The notes under the pieces were generated by a model. The model had not been told where the DNA came from, did not search any database, and worked only from the letters and a program-made list of their open reading frames with translations. The translations under genes and the position numbers were made by a program. From Verrucomicrobiota bacterium (lineage in GTDB: Bacteria; Verrucomicrobiota; Verrucomicrobiia; Opitutales; Opitutaceae), in the NCBI GenBank assembly GCA_030832235.1, contig JAURJO010000361.1, positions 1 to 43,064 on the forward strand: a DNA stretch of 43,064 bases, given 5' to 3'. Of the stretch, positions 1 to 12,300 are shown piece after piece (within the stretch, counting starts at the first letter, position 1; each line of letters begins with the position of its first letter).

Positions 1-3000
1 CGATCGCCCCGCGCAGGACGCGCTCCAGGTGTTCCGGGCCCGAGAAATACTGGATCACCGAGTTGATCACCGTGAGATCATACGAGCCCGGCGGGATGTC
101 GCCGAAGTCGCCCGCCTCCGCCTGGCGCGCGCGCACCGCCTGGAGGTCCCGCTCCGCCGCCACGCGACGAACGGTCTCCACCGCGGCGGCCGACAAATCG
201 AGCCCGAGGTATTCGTCACAGGCGGGCGCGAGCGCAAAGAGGATCATGCCCGAACCCATCCCGATTTCGAGCACCCGCCGCGGCGCGCCCTCGCGCAACT
301 GCGCCACCGTGTCGTCCAGCCATTCCCGGATCTCCGCCGCAGCCATCGGCTCGCCGTCGTAGCTGCTGTTCCAGCCGATGATATTGAAGGTGGGATCGTC
401 CCCCACCCCGGAACCCGTGTAGTTTGCTTCGAACATCAACCGCCACTGGTCAACGTGCTCATGCTGCCACTGCGCTTGTTCCTCGCCGGGTTGGGCCGCC
501 TCGGTCGCCGCCGCCACATAAGCGACCACGCGCGTATCGCCCGGCCGGTCTTCGCGCAGGATCACCGAGGTCTCGCGCACGGCCGGATGCAGCGCCAGCG
601 CCGCCTCGATTTCGCCGGGCTCCACGCGGTAGCCGCGCAGCTTAAACTGGTCATCACAACGCCCGAGGAATTCGCACACCCCGTCGGCCCGCCGCACCAC
701 CCGATCACCGGTTCGATACATGCGAGCGCCCGCCTGGGGTGAATACGGATCCGGCCGGAAACGATCGGCTGTGAGGTCGGGACGGAAGCGATAGCCGCGA
801 GCCACGCCGGCCCCCCCGATCCACAACTCGCCCGGCACCCCCGCGGGCACAGGTTCCAACGCCGCGTCCAGCACATAGAGCCGGGTGTTCGCGATGGCCC
901 GCCCGATCGGGATCACCTCGCCCGCAAGGTCCGCCTCGGTCACTTCGTGCACGCAGCAGCCGACCACCGTTTCGGTGGGACCGTATTCGTTGATCAGTCG
1001 GGTCTCCGGCGCGTATCGCCGCCAGAAAGCCACGTGCGCCGGGAGCAGTTGCTCGCCGCCGATCACGAAACACCGCGCCCGCCCGCGCGCCTGGGCCGCC
1101 GGCAAAAGGTCGTTTAACAGATGCAGGTGCGCCGGCGTCACTTTCACCGGGGACGCGTCGCTTCCGGCCAGGAGCTGGCGCGCCAGTCCCTCGGGCCCGG
1201 CCGCCTCGCGCACGATGTCGATCGGCCGTCCCGCCAGCAGCGGGGGAAAGAGACTCGTCACCGTGAGGTCGAACGCGATCGAGGAATGCAACGGCGCCCC
1301 CTGCCCCGCTGCGACTTCGTAAGCTTTACCCGCCCAACAGAGGTAATTGATCAGGCCCGCATGGGTGATCTCGCTGCCCTTCGGCCGGCCGGTCGAACCC
1401 GAGGTGTAGATCACATAGGCGAGGCTCTCCGGGCGCAGACTCTCCGGCGGCCGGCTCTCGTCCCGCGCCCCCGCCGGCGGCAGGGTTGAGATATCAATCC
1501 AACGTTCCTCCGGCGCCCCGCTTGGCCGCGCGCGGCCGAGCACCCAGACGGCTCCGCTGTCCTCCAACATATACCGGAGACGCTCCACCGGATTCGCCGG
1601 ATCGAGCGGCAGGTAGGCGGCGCCCGTCTCCAGCACCCCGAGAATCGCCGCAACCAGTTCCGCGCTGCGCTCAAGCCACACCGCCACGATCTTCTCCGGC
1701 CCCACGCCCCGGGCGCGCAGCTCCGCCGCGATGCCGCGGGCCCGCGCGTCCAGTTCCCCGACCGTCCAGTGCGTGTCGCCATCCCGCACCGCGGTCACGC
1801 CGGGAGCCAGCGCCACCCGGGCCTGCCAGTGATCAACCACCGTGCCGGCCGGCCAAGCGTTCGCCGTGCTATCGGCCAAGTCCAGCAACTCCGCCCGCTC
1901 GGCGGCGCCGAGCAGCGGCAACAGCGCCAACGGTGCCTCGGGCGCCGCCAAGGCCGCCGTGAGGAGGGTCTGCCAATGCTCCACGAGACGCGCCATCGTC
2001 GCGGGGAGAAACAGGCGGCGGTCATACGCCAACGTGCCCGCCAGCGTGCCGTGGTGGTCGCTCAAAAACACTTCGAGGTCGAAGCGCGCCGATTGGTCAT
2101 CGTCCAGGCGTGCCACGGTCAACCCCGGCAAGGCGAGCGCGCCCCCCGGCGCATTCTGAAACGCCAGCGCCACCTGGAACAGCGGATGGCGATTGGCCCG
2201 CCGCACCGGCTTGAGTTCATCGACAATCTGCTGGAACGGAATCTCGCCGAACTCGTGCGCCGCCAACATCCGTGCCCGCACGTCGCGCACGAGTTGGCGA
2301 AAGCCCCCGGTGCCGTCCACCCGCGCGCGCACCACAAGGAGGTTCACGAAAAACCCGATCAGGTTCTCCACTTCCCGCGGCGAACGGTTCGCCGACGGCA
2401 TGCCCAACGCGATATCCGTCTCGCCCGTGTAGCGCGCCAGCAAGGCATGGAGACTCGCGGCCACCACCATGGCGGGAGTCGCGCCCTCCGCCTCGGCCAG
2501 CGCCCGCACCGACGCGGCGAGCGCCGCCGGCCAAGTGAAGGTCAAACGCCCGCCTTCGATCGGGCCCGCCAAGGTGGGGCGGCGAAAATCCGTCGGGAGT
2601 TCCATCTCCGGCAGTCCCGCGAGTTCCTGGCACCACCATTCGAGTCCGGTCCGCACTTGCTCTTTGCCCCATCGGCCGCGCTGCCACGCGGCGTAGTCCC
2701 CGTAACTGATCGGCAGCGGCGCCCACGCCACCTCCCGGCCCGCGTTTTCCGCCGCATAACCTTCGCCCAAATCCCGCGCAAACACGCCGATCGACCAGCC
2801 GTCCCCGATGACGTGGTGCAGCGCAATGATCAGGACATGCCGCTGCGGCGAACGGCGGAGCAACGTCGCGCGAAACAGAGGCCCGCGCAGCAAATCAAAG
2901 ACCCGCTGGGTCTCCTCCGCCACGCGTCGCGTCACCGCCGCGTCGTCCGCCACGTCCTCCACGGGCAAGTCGAACGCACCCGCCGCCCCAACGTGTTGCC

Positions 3001-3316
3001 GCAAGGTGCCGCCCTCCGCCCGCAACGTCGTGCGCAGCACCGCATGCCGTCGCACCACCGCCGCGAGCGCCCGCGCCAGCGCCGCGACGTCGAGGCTGCC
3101 CTCGAGGGCGAGCGCCGCCGACATGTTCATCGCCGACGACTCCGGCTCCAGCTGTTGCAGGAGCCACAAGCGCTCCTGCTGGAACGAAGCCGGCGCCGGT
3201 TCGCCCTCGGGCAGGCGGGGAATCGTGCTCTCGGTGCGCTCGATGCCTTCGTCCGCCAAAAGCTGGGCGAGCAGGTCGAGTTCCAGATCGTCGGCGTCGG
3301 GCTTCATGGGATTCAT
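1..3316 (-). CDS. NRPS-4, module 8 (C-A-N-methyltransferase), partial, predicted N-Me-Asn
   Basis: This is the 5' part of a nonribosomal peptide synthetase that runs off the left edge; 1105 codons are open with no stop. It starts at ATG 3316-3314, which overlaps the stop of NRPS-3 as ATGA. The first 45 residues form a helical lead-in, probably for docking. A condensation domain follows (about 45-480, motif HHVIGDGWS) and looks like the LCL type. The adenylation domain has YTSGSTGRPKG near residue 635. Its hand-derived ten-residue specificity code is DLTKVGEVGK, which I know as an Asn code. After motif A8 (RGYRVEPGEIEAAL, about 895) the A domain is interrupted by a SAM-dependent N-methyltransferase (VLEIGMGSG near 1010, VINSVIQYF near 1085). 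The window ends inside this domain. Predicted role: adds N-methyl-Asn as residue 8. The carrier protein, any ninth module and the thioesterase must lie further left. Confidence is high for family and good for substrate. Confidence 0.93.
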   Translation of the reverse strand, partial: MNPMKPDADDLELDLLAQLLADEGIERTESTIPRLPEGEPAPASFQQERLWLLQQLEPESSAMNMSAALALEGSLDVAALARALAAVVRRHAVLRTTLRAEGGTLRQHVGAAGAFDLPVEDVADDAAVTRRVAEETQRVFDLLRGPLFRATLLRRSPQRHVLIIALHHVIGDGWSIGVFARDLGEGYAAENAGREVAWAPLPISYGDYAAWQRGRWGKEQVRTGLEWWCQELAGLPEMELPTDFRRPTLAGPIEGGRLTFTWPAALAASVRALAEAEGATPAMVVAASLHALLARYTGETDIALGMPSANRSPREVENLIGFFVNLLVVRARVDGTGGFRQLVRDVRARMLAAHEFGEIPFQQIVDELKPVRRANRHPLFQVALAFQNAPGGALALPGLTVARLDDDQSARFDLEVFLSDHHGTLAGTLAYDRRLFLPATMARLVEHWQTLLTAALAAPEAPLALLPLLGAAERAELLDLADSTANAWPAGTVVDHWQARVALAPGVTAVRDGDTHWTVGELDARARGIAAELRARGVGPEKIVAVWLERSAELVAAILGVLETGAAYLPLDPANPVERLRYMLEDSGAVWVLGRARPSGAPEERWIDISTLPPAGARDESRPPESLRPESLAYVIYTSGSTGRPKGSEITHAGLINYLCWAGKAYEVAAGQGAPLHSSIAFDLTVTSLFPPLLAGRPIDIVREAAGPEGLARQLLAGSDASPVKVTPAHLHLLNDLLPAAQARGRARCFVIGGEQLLPAHVAFWRRYAPETRLINEYGPTETVVGCCVHEVTEADLAGEVIPIGRAIANTRLYVLDAALEPVPAGVPGELWIGGAGVARGYRFRPDLTADRFRPDPYSPQAGARMYRTGDRVVRRADGVCEFLGRCDDQFKLRGYRVEPGEIEAALALHPAVRETSVILREDRPGDTRVVAYVAAATEAAQPGEEQAQWQHEHVDQWRLMFEANYTGSGVGDDPTFNIIGWNSSYDGEPMAAAEIREWLDDTVAQLREGAPRRVLEIGMGSGMILFALAPACDEYLGLDLSAAAVETVRRVAAERDLQAVRARQAEAGDFGDIPPGSYDLTVINSVIQYFSGPEHLERVLRGAI

Positions 3317-6300
3317 GCGCTGCCCCCCCGCCGCTGCGCGAGCAACCGGGCGCACTCTTCCGGACTCAGGGCGCGCACCTGCAGCCAGACTTGCGCCGTG
3401 CGCCGGGCGCGGCCCGCGGCCGGTTCCGCCGCCACCAGCGCCCGGGCGACGCGCTCCGGTGTCGCAGTCTCGAAAAAGACGCGCAACGGCAGCTCGATTT
3501 GAAACACCTGCCGCAAGCGCGCGAGCACCTGCGCGGCCAACAACGAGTGCCCGCCCAGATCAAAGAAGCTGTTGAACGCCCCCACCCGCGCGACCTCCAG
3601 CACTTCCTGCATCACCGTCGCCACGGCCTTTTCCACTTCGTCGCGCGGCGCGACAAAATCCGTCGCGTCGGCCGCGCCCACCGGGGCGGGCAGCGCCCGG
3701 CGGTCGAGCTTGCCGTTCGGTGTGAGCGGGAGTTGCGGCAAGTTCACGAAGACCGCCGGGACCATGTAGTCGGGGAGCCTCTCCCGGAGCGCCGCACCCA
3801 ACGCGACGAGGTCGAGCGCCGGGGCGGCGACCAGGTAACCCACCAGACGTTTCGCGCCCGGTCGATCCTCCCGCACCGCCACCGCGGCACCCGTAACGCC
3901 GGGGTGCAGCCGCAACGCGGTTTCGATTTCCCCCAACTCGATGCGGAAGCCGCGCAGCTTCACCTGCTGGTCGATGCGACCGAGGAACTCGAGTTCCCCC
4001 GCCGCCGTCCGCCGCACCAGATCCCCGGTCGCATAGAGACGCGCGCCCGGCGCGCCGAAGGGATCCGGCACGAACTTCTCCGCCGTCAGGTCCGGACGTC
4101 CCAAATAACCACGCGCCAAACCCTCGCCGCCGATAAACAATTGTCCGGCGACGCCCGAGGGCACGGGGTTCAGCCCGGCGTCGAAAATTCGCACCGTGGT
4201 ATGGGCGATCGGGGCTCCGACAAACGCCGCCTCCGCCGGTGTCGTGATGCGCCGGGCCGTGGACCAAATCGTCGTCTCGGTCGGTCCATATAGATTCCAC
4301 AAGTGGCAACCACGCTCCAACCAGGCCGCCGCCAGATCCGTCGGCAGGGCTTCGCCTCCACACCACGCCTGCAGCGCGGTCGACGGTCTCCAGGCCACCG
4401 TCAGCAGCAAGCGCCAGGTGGCCGGGGTGGCTTGCAGGAGGGTGGCCCCGCTCTGCGCCAGCGCCGCCACCAGCCGAGGCGCATCCGCCGCCGTTTCCCG
4501 CGAGGCCAGCGCCAGCCGCGCGCCCGCGACGAGCGGCAGGAAGAGCTCGATCCCGGCGATGTCGAAGGAAAGGGTGGTGACCGCCAGCATCGTATCCTTT
4601 TCTACAATACCGGGAGACTCCGCGAAGTGACCGAGCACATTGGCCAGCGCTCCGTGGGTCACCTGGACGCCTTTCGGTCGCCCGGTGGAACCCGAGGTAA
4701 AGATCACGTAGGCCAGCTCGTCGGCCCGGCTGAGGTGCGCGGCAAAGTTTTCCGGCGCCGCAGGGGGGGCGGCGGCCGCCGTATCGATGAGCACGCGTTC
4801 GACCCCGGCCGGGAAGAGCCCCGGGCGGTCCGCCAGCGGGTGCGCCGTCACGACCAGCCGCAGGCCGCTCTCCTCTTGCATCGCTTGCAAACGCGCGAGC
4901 GGGAAGCCCGGGTCAAGCGGCACGTAGGCCGCGCCCGTCTTCAAAATCGCCAGCAGCGCCACGACCATTTCCGGCGAGCGCTCCAGGCAAACGCCCACCA
5001 GCCGGCCGGGCCCCGCGCCGCGCGTCGCGAGCAGTCTCGCCAGCCGCGCCGCCCGGGCCTCGAGCTCGCCGCGCGTGAGCGTGGCCGCCTCGGCATCCTC
5101 GACCCCGCACGCGACGATCGCCGCCGCGTCCGGCGCGAGGCGCGCCTGTTCCGCCACGCGGAGATGCACCGCCCGTCGATCCCACTCGGACCGCACCGCG
5201 GAGTCGCCCGACACCGCCAGCCGGCGCGCCTCGTCGGCCGCGACAAGGGGCAGCGCTTCAACCGGGAGGTCCGCTTCCGTCGCTAGCATCGCCAGCACGT
5301 GCCGCATCTGCTCCGCGACCGCCCGAATCGTTTCCTCCTTGAAGCGATCCACCGCGTAGTCGAACCGCAGCGCGAGGTGCTCGCCCGGTTCGGCATACAC
5401 CGTCAGCGGGAAGTTGGTTTGCTCGTGGGCGGAGATCCGGCCGAAGCGCAGTCCCGCCGCCGAGCCCTCCTTCGCCGCCCCTAGGGGATAGTTTTCGAAA
5501 ACGAGCGCCGTTTCAAAGAGCGGCCGGCCGCGCGGCAGTCCGCTCCACCCAAGCACGTCCACGAGGCGGCTCGCCTGGTGCGCGCGCAGGGCCACGTTGT
5601 CCTCCTGTAGTCGGCGCAACCACGCATGCACGGGTTCACCGGAAGCCGCAGGCACGCGGAGGGGCAGCGTGTTGATGAAGAGGCCCACGATTCCGTCCGC
5701 GCCCGGCAGATCTTCCGGGCGTCCCGAAACCACTACGCCAATCACCGCCTCATCGACGCCAAGGTGGCGACTCAGCACGAGTCCCCACGCCGCCTGGACG
5801 CAGGTGCTGAGGGTGAGGCCGCTCTGCCGCACGAAACGGAGGAGCGCCGCCTGCGCCGGACCTTCGAGCACCACTTTGGCCGAGGCATGACTCGGGCCGC
5901 CGGGGGCCGCCGGGGTCGGGCGTTCGCCTAGCGCCAGCGCGGGAGCCTCCGCCGCGCCCGCGAGGTAGCGACGCCAAAACGCTTCCGCCGCCGCCGGCTC
6001 CCGGCGCGCGAGCCACGTCACAAAGTCGCGATAAGACGCGCCGGGCGGCAAAGACTGACGCGACCACGCGAGTTTGAGATCGCGCAACAACAAGGGGAGC
6101 GACCAGCCGTCGAGCAGGAGGTGATGGTGCGTGAACACCAGTCTCCCCGTCGTGGGTCCAAAACGCGCCCACGCCACTCGCCAGAGAGGCGCGCGCGAGA
6201 GATCAAAACCGCGGTGGCGATCCTCCCCCAGCCAGGCCGCCCACGCCGCCTCGCGTTCCGCCGTGGGGCGCGTGGTCCAGTCCAACGTGGTCCAGTCCAT

Positions 6301-9300
6301 CTCCACCGCCGAAGCGACGACCTGCCGCGCCCCGGGCATACCTTCCCAGGCAAACGCCACCCGCAGGATGGCATGACGACGCATCACCGTTTCCCACGCG
6401 GCCCGCAGGCGCGCTTCGTCCACTTCACCCGCGATCTCGATGACGAGCTGCTGCGTGTAAACCCCGGCGACCCCTTCGTGTTGGGCGTGCACGAGCATGC
6501 CTTCCTGCAGCGGCGCGAGCGTCCAGATGTCCTCCACATCGGCGCGCTCCGCGAGCACGGTCGTCAATTGCGATTGATCCAGTTGCGCCAACGGGAAGTC
6601 GGAGGGTGCCGCAGTCCAGCGCACCGCCGACGCGGCCCGCAGTTGCGCGGCGAGATCGCCGAGTTCGCGCAGCATGCGCGCGAGCAGGCGTTCCACCGTG
6701 GCCCGCTGGTGACGCCGGGTACCGAAGATGCACTCGATGCGCAGGCCGTCGTGACCCACCGCCGCCATCACATCGAGGGCGTGCGCCCGCGGGCTCTCCG
6801 GCGCATGATCCGGCCCGATGGGTTCGGCGGCCGCAGCAAAGGGGCCCTCGGCCTCCAGCGCGAGATCCAGCCGACCAAGATAATTAAAGCTGATCTCCGC
6901 CGGCGCCGCAAGCGCGTCGCCACCCGCCGCATGACGCAGCCACCCGTAGGCCGCACCGTGCGCCGTCGCCGCGCGGACGCTCTCTTTCACCGCCGCGAGG
7001 CGCTCCGGGGGACTCGCCGCCGGCGTGGCCGCCAACGTTACGGGATAGAGCGCGGTGAACCAGCCCACCGTGCGGGAAACGTCGATCGTCTCCCCAAGCG
7101 CATCGCGTCCATGTGATTCGAGATTCACCCGCACCGCCGCGCGGCCCGTCCAGTCCTGCACCGCCGCCAACAGCGCGGAGAGGAGCATTTCGTCGATTCG
7201 GCTCCGTGCCACCACTCCGGCGCGTTCGAGCAACACCGTCGTGTCCGCTCGCGCCAGTGTCATCGCCACGGCAGCGGCCTCCCGTTCGTGGTTATCCGCC
7301 ACCCCCGCCGGGAAATCACTGGGCAACGGGACCGCGGCTCGCGCCGCCTCCGCCTGCCAAAACTCGCGCGCCGCCGCGAAGTCCCGCCGCGCCGCCGCGG
7401 CCGCCCACGCAGGAAAGGCCACGGCAGCCGGGGGCACCGCTTCACCAAGCAGCCCCGCCGCCACCTCGGCGAAAATGATGCGCCACGAAACGGCATCGAT
7501 CACGAGGTGATGCGCCACCGCGATCAGGCGTCCGCTTCCACCGTCCACACCGGGAATCCAGCAGGCGCGCACGAGCGGACCGGCCGCCAGATCGAGCGAT
7601 TGCTGCAGCGCCGCTGCCTCCCTGGCCATCGCCGCCGCCAACGCGGAAGCGCCGGGCGCGGGGGCCGGAATTTCAATCAGGTCGGGCACCGCCTCCGCCG
7701 TTTCCACGAGGTATTGTTTCCAGCCGCCCGCCCCGCGCGTGAAACGCAGGCGGAACGCCGCATGTCGGCTCAGGACCACCCGCCACGCCGCACGCAACGC
7801 CGCCAAGCCCACCTCCGGCCGCGTGGTCACGGCGACCGCTTGATTCCAGTAACCCGGGATCGGCGACGCCAAGGCGAAGAACTCCCGCTGGATGGGTGTG
7901 AGCGGAATATCCGCCGGGTCGAAGTGCAGCTCCGGTGCCGTCGCACTCAGCGGCCGCGCCAGGGCCGCGAGGCCGCCGAGGGTCGGACTGGTGAACACAT
8001 CGCCCGCCCGTAAACGCCAACCGGCCTGCGCCAGCAGCGACACAAGGCGTAGGCTAAGAATGGAGTCTCCCCCCGCCTGGAAGAAGTCGTCCTCCAAACT
8101 GGCTTCGCGCACCGCTAGCGTGCGACCCCACGCTTGGGCCATGGCCCGCTCCACCTCGGTGCGCGGCGCCGTGCGCGGCCCGCCCTCGGTCGGGGTTACC
8201 GCATCCGAGGCCGGCAGCGCTCGCCGATCAAGTTTACCTCCCAGAGTCAGGGGCATCCGGTCGAGTCGACCAATCGTCGCCGGCACCAACGCTTCGGGCA
8301 GGTCGGCCCGCAGGGCCGCGAGCGCGGCCGCTTCATTGAAGTCGGAACTCGCCACGACATATGCAGCGATCCGCCGCGCGCCATTCGCTCCGTCGTGCAC
8401 CGCCGCCGCCGCTGCCGTGACCCCAGGGAGGGCCGCGAGCCGCGATTCCAATTCGCCGAGCTCCACCCTCTGGCCGCGGATTTTAATCTGCCCGTCGCGA
8501 CGGCCCACAAACCGCAGGCGTCCGTCCTCGTCGCAGCGCGCGAGGTCACCCGTGCGATACAGCCGGGCTCCCGGCTCCCGCGCGAAGGGATGCGGCAAGA
8601 ACCGCTCCGCCGTCAGCGCCGGCTGATCCAGATAACCGCGCGCAAGGGGCGCGCCGCCGATCCAGAGTTCGCCAACCACGCCCGGTAGAACCGGCTCAAG
8701 ATTCGCGCTCAGCAGGAACACCTCGGCGTTCGCCACCGGCGAACCCAACGAAACCTCCCCCTCCGGCGCACAGCGTTCGAAGGTCGCATCGATCGTGGCT
8801 TCGGCCGGCCCATAGAGATTGATCAACGCCACGTCGGGCAGCGCGGTGAGAAAGCGGTCGCGCGTCGCGGTGCGCAGGGCCTCGCCCCCGCTGAAAACCC
8901 GCCGCAGGCCGGGGACCGGGGATCGAACCGCCTCTTCGATAAAGAAATCCAGGACGGAGGGCACGAGTTGCAGCACCGTGACACCCTGGGCCCGCACAAT
9001 CTCCGCCAGCATCGCCGGGTCGTGTTGCGCGCCGGGGCGCGCCATCACCAGCCGCGCACCCGCCACCAGGGGCGCCCAGAATTCCCAGACCGAGGCGTCA
9101 AAACTCACCGGCGTCTTCTGCAACACCGCGTCCTCCGCCGAGAGCGGAAAGGCCGCCTGCATCCAGGCCATGTGGTTCACCAGCGCCGCCTGAGAAACCG
9201 CGACGCCCTTCGGCCCCCCGGTCGAGCCCGAGGTGAAAATCACATAGGCGAGCTGCGCGCCGAGGATCTCCACCGCAGGCACCGTCACTGGCTCCCGGGC

Positions 9301-12300
9301 GATCTCCGGCCACGTTGCCCCCCAGGCCACCGCGCCGACGGCGAACGCCGCACTCTCCGCCAACACGAGTCGCGCGCCGCTGTCGGTCAACATCTCGGCG
9401 ACGCGTCCGGCCGGGTAAGCGGGATCAATCGGCACATAAGCCGCCCCGGCCTTGAGCACCCCAAGCAGGGCCACAACGAGGTGAGTCGAGCGCTCCATGG
9501 CGATCGCCACCCGGTCGTCGCGCCCCACCCCACGACCACGCAGCCAGTGCGCGAGCTGGTTGGCGCGGCGCTCCAGTTCGTCGTAACTGAGCGTCCCCTC
9601 GTCCGCCACCACCGCCGGAGCCGCCGGGGTGCGCGCCGCCTGCGCGCTCACCAAGGCCGCGATCAAAATTCCTTCGTCCGCAAACTCCCCCATCTCCCCC
9701 GCCTCCTCCGCGAGCAGGGCGGTGCGCGGCGCATCGGGGAGGAGAGAGAGCGTGCGCCACGCCGCCGTCGGTGTGGTCGCGATGGCTTCCAACACCCGGC
9801 CAAACAGGGTCGGCAACGCCTCGATCAAACGCGCATCGAGCGCCCCGCCGTCGCACGCCGCCATGCCGCCGAGCGATCCGTCGTTCGGGTCCACGCCGAA
9901 ATTCACCGCAATCGTGAAATTCGTTTCCTCCTGGGCCCGCGTGTCCAGGCGCTCCAGCGCCTGCAAACCGCCCAGGGCGTCGTAGACATGGAAGTTAACG
10001 AAGTTGAAATCCGTCGTGAAGAGCGGTCCCCCGCCCTGCCGCTTCTGCATCTCCGCCAACGGCAGCCAGCGGTGCGGCAGCAAGGCCTTCTCGGCGGCGA
10101 AGACCGACCGCACCAGATCCGCCCAGGTATCGACGCGGTCCAGCGCCACGCGGAGGGGCACGGTGTTCAAGAACAGCCCCACGATGCGCTCCGACCCCGC
10201 CACCTCGGGCCGGCCGTTCGTGACGAGACCCGTGACGATGTCATCTCGTCCCCCCAGCGCCGCCAGCACGCGGGCATGCGCGGCCAGCAGGACCGATTTC
10301 AACGGCACGCCCAAACTCTCCGCCGTGCGCGTGAGGGCCGCCGCCAACGCCGCCGGTAGCACCAGCGGCCGCTGCACCACGCCGGCGCGAGCCCGCGTCC
10401 CGTCGCCGGGACCGGGCAACTCAAGCAGTTCGGCACCGTCCAAAGTCTCCGCCCAAAACCGCCGCGTGGCCGCATCGGCCAGCGCCGCGCGCTCCAGGGC
10501 GACGTAGTCGCGATAGCCCACCGGGATCGCCGCCGTCGCCGCCGGAGGTTCTCCGCGCCCGATCCGCGCCAGGTAACGCACGAACAACTCCGTCAGCAGC
10601 GAGGCCAGCGACCAGCCGTCGATAATCGCGTGGTGCAAGGCCAGCGTGAATTGAAACTCCTCCGGCCCGCGCCGGTGCACGTAGGCGCGCGCCAACGGCG
10701 GCCGACTCCAGTCGAAGGTCCGCTGCGCTTCATCGTGCACGAAGCGGTCGAGCCATTCCTCCTGCGCCGGCGGCGGCAGGTGCGGGATGTCGCCGCTCAC
10801 CAGCGGCCAGCCGGCCCGGCCATGGACCAGTTGCAACGGCTCCGAAAAGGCCGCGAGGTCGAAGGAGGTCCGCAACACCGCATGGCGTTGCACGAGGGCG
10901 TCGAGCTCCTGCTGCAACGCGCCCAAATCCAGCGGCCCACGTAGGTGATGGCTGAATACATCGTGATACAACGCCCCGCCGGAGGCCGCCTGACTGTGGA
11001 ACAGCATGCCCGCCTGCAGTCGCGTCACCGGATACGCGTCCTCCAGCCCCTCGGGAAGCCGCGCGCGATCGTCCGCGGTGAGCAGCGCGAAGGGCGGGAG
11101 CGATGCGCCCGCCTGCGTCTCGCCCGCCGACTCCGCCGTCGTCAACTCCACCGCCGACTCCGCCGCCGCCGGCTCCGCGGCCAGCTCGGCGATGGTCTGC
11201 TTTTCGAAAAGATCCTGGAGCGAGAACTCGATCCCGCGTTCCCGCGCCCGCGAGCACACGGTAATGCCCATGATCGAGTCACCCCCGAGCGCGAAATAAC
11301 TCGCCGTCACGCCGACACGTTCGACGCCCAGCGTGGAGGACCAGATTTCCGCGAGGATGCGCTCGCGCTCGGTCCGCGGCTCGACGTGCTCGGCGGAAAC
11401 CTCGGCCAACAAGCCGGACGGCTCCGGCAACGCCCGCCGATCGATCTTGCCGTTCGCCGTGAGCGGGAAGGCGTCCAGCCCCACCAGCGCCGAGGGCACC
11501 ATATACTCCGGCAAACGCGTCAGGAGATGGTCGCGCATCACCTCGACGGTCAATCGCTCCTCACCCCGCGGCACGACGTAAGCCACGAGGCGCTTCTCGG
11601 CCCCGGGCGCATCCGCGCGGGCGAGCACGACGGCCTCGCGCACCTCCGGGTGCATCAGGAGCACGTTCTCGATTTCACCGAGCTCGATGCGGAAGCCGCG
11701 GATTTTTACCTGGTCGTCGATGCGCCCGAGGTAGTCGAGGTCGCCATCGGCCATTCGCCGGGCCAGATCGCCCGAGCGGTAGAGCTTGCCGTTGGCGGAC
11801 ACGCCGTGCGGATCCGGCACGAAGCGCTGCGCGGTGAGTTCCGGGCGGTTGAGGTAGCCGACCGCGAGGCTCACGCCCGCGACGTTGAGTTCGCCCGGCA
11901 CGCCAATCGGGCACAGGTGACCGCGCACGTCGAGCACGAGCAGCGGCGTATCGACGATCGGCTGGCCGATGAAGCTGCCGCGACCCTCATAAGCATCGGC
12001 GCGCGACAGCGGCCGGTAGGTGGTGAAGACCGTCGTTTCGGTGATACCATACATGTTCACCAGCGTGGGTTGGGTGTCCCCATGACGCTCGAACCAGGAC
12101 CGGAGACTGGCGAACTCCAGGGCCTCGCCGCCAAAGATAACGTAGCGCAACGACAACGCACGCGGATCCGCCACCTGCTCCTCAGCTTTCATGAGCTGGC
12201 GGAAGGCGGACGGCGTCTGGTTGAGGATCGTCACCCGCTCGCGAATCAAGAGGTCGCAGAAAGCCGCCGGTTCGCGGCTTGTGAAATACGGCACCACCAC

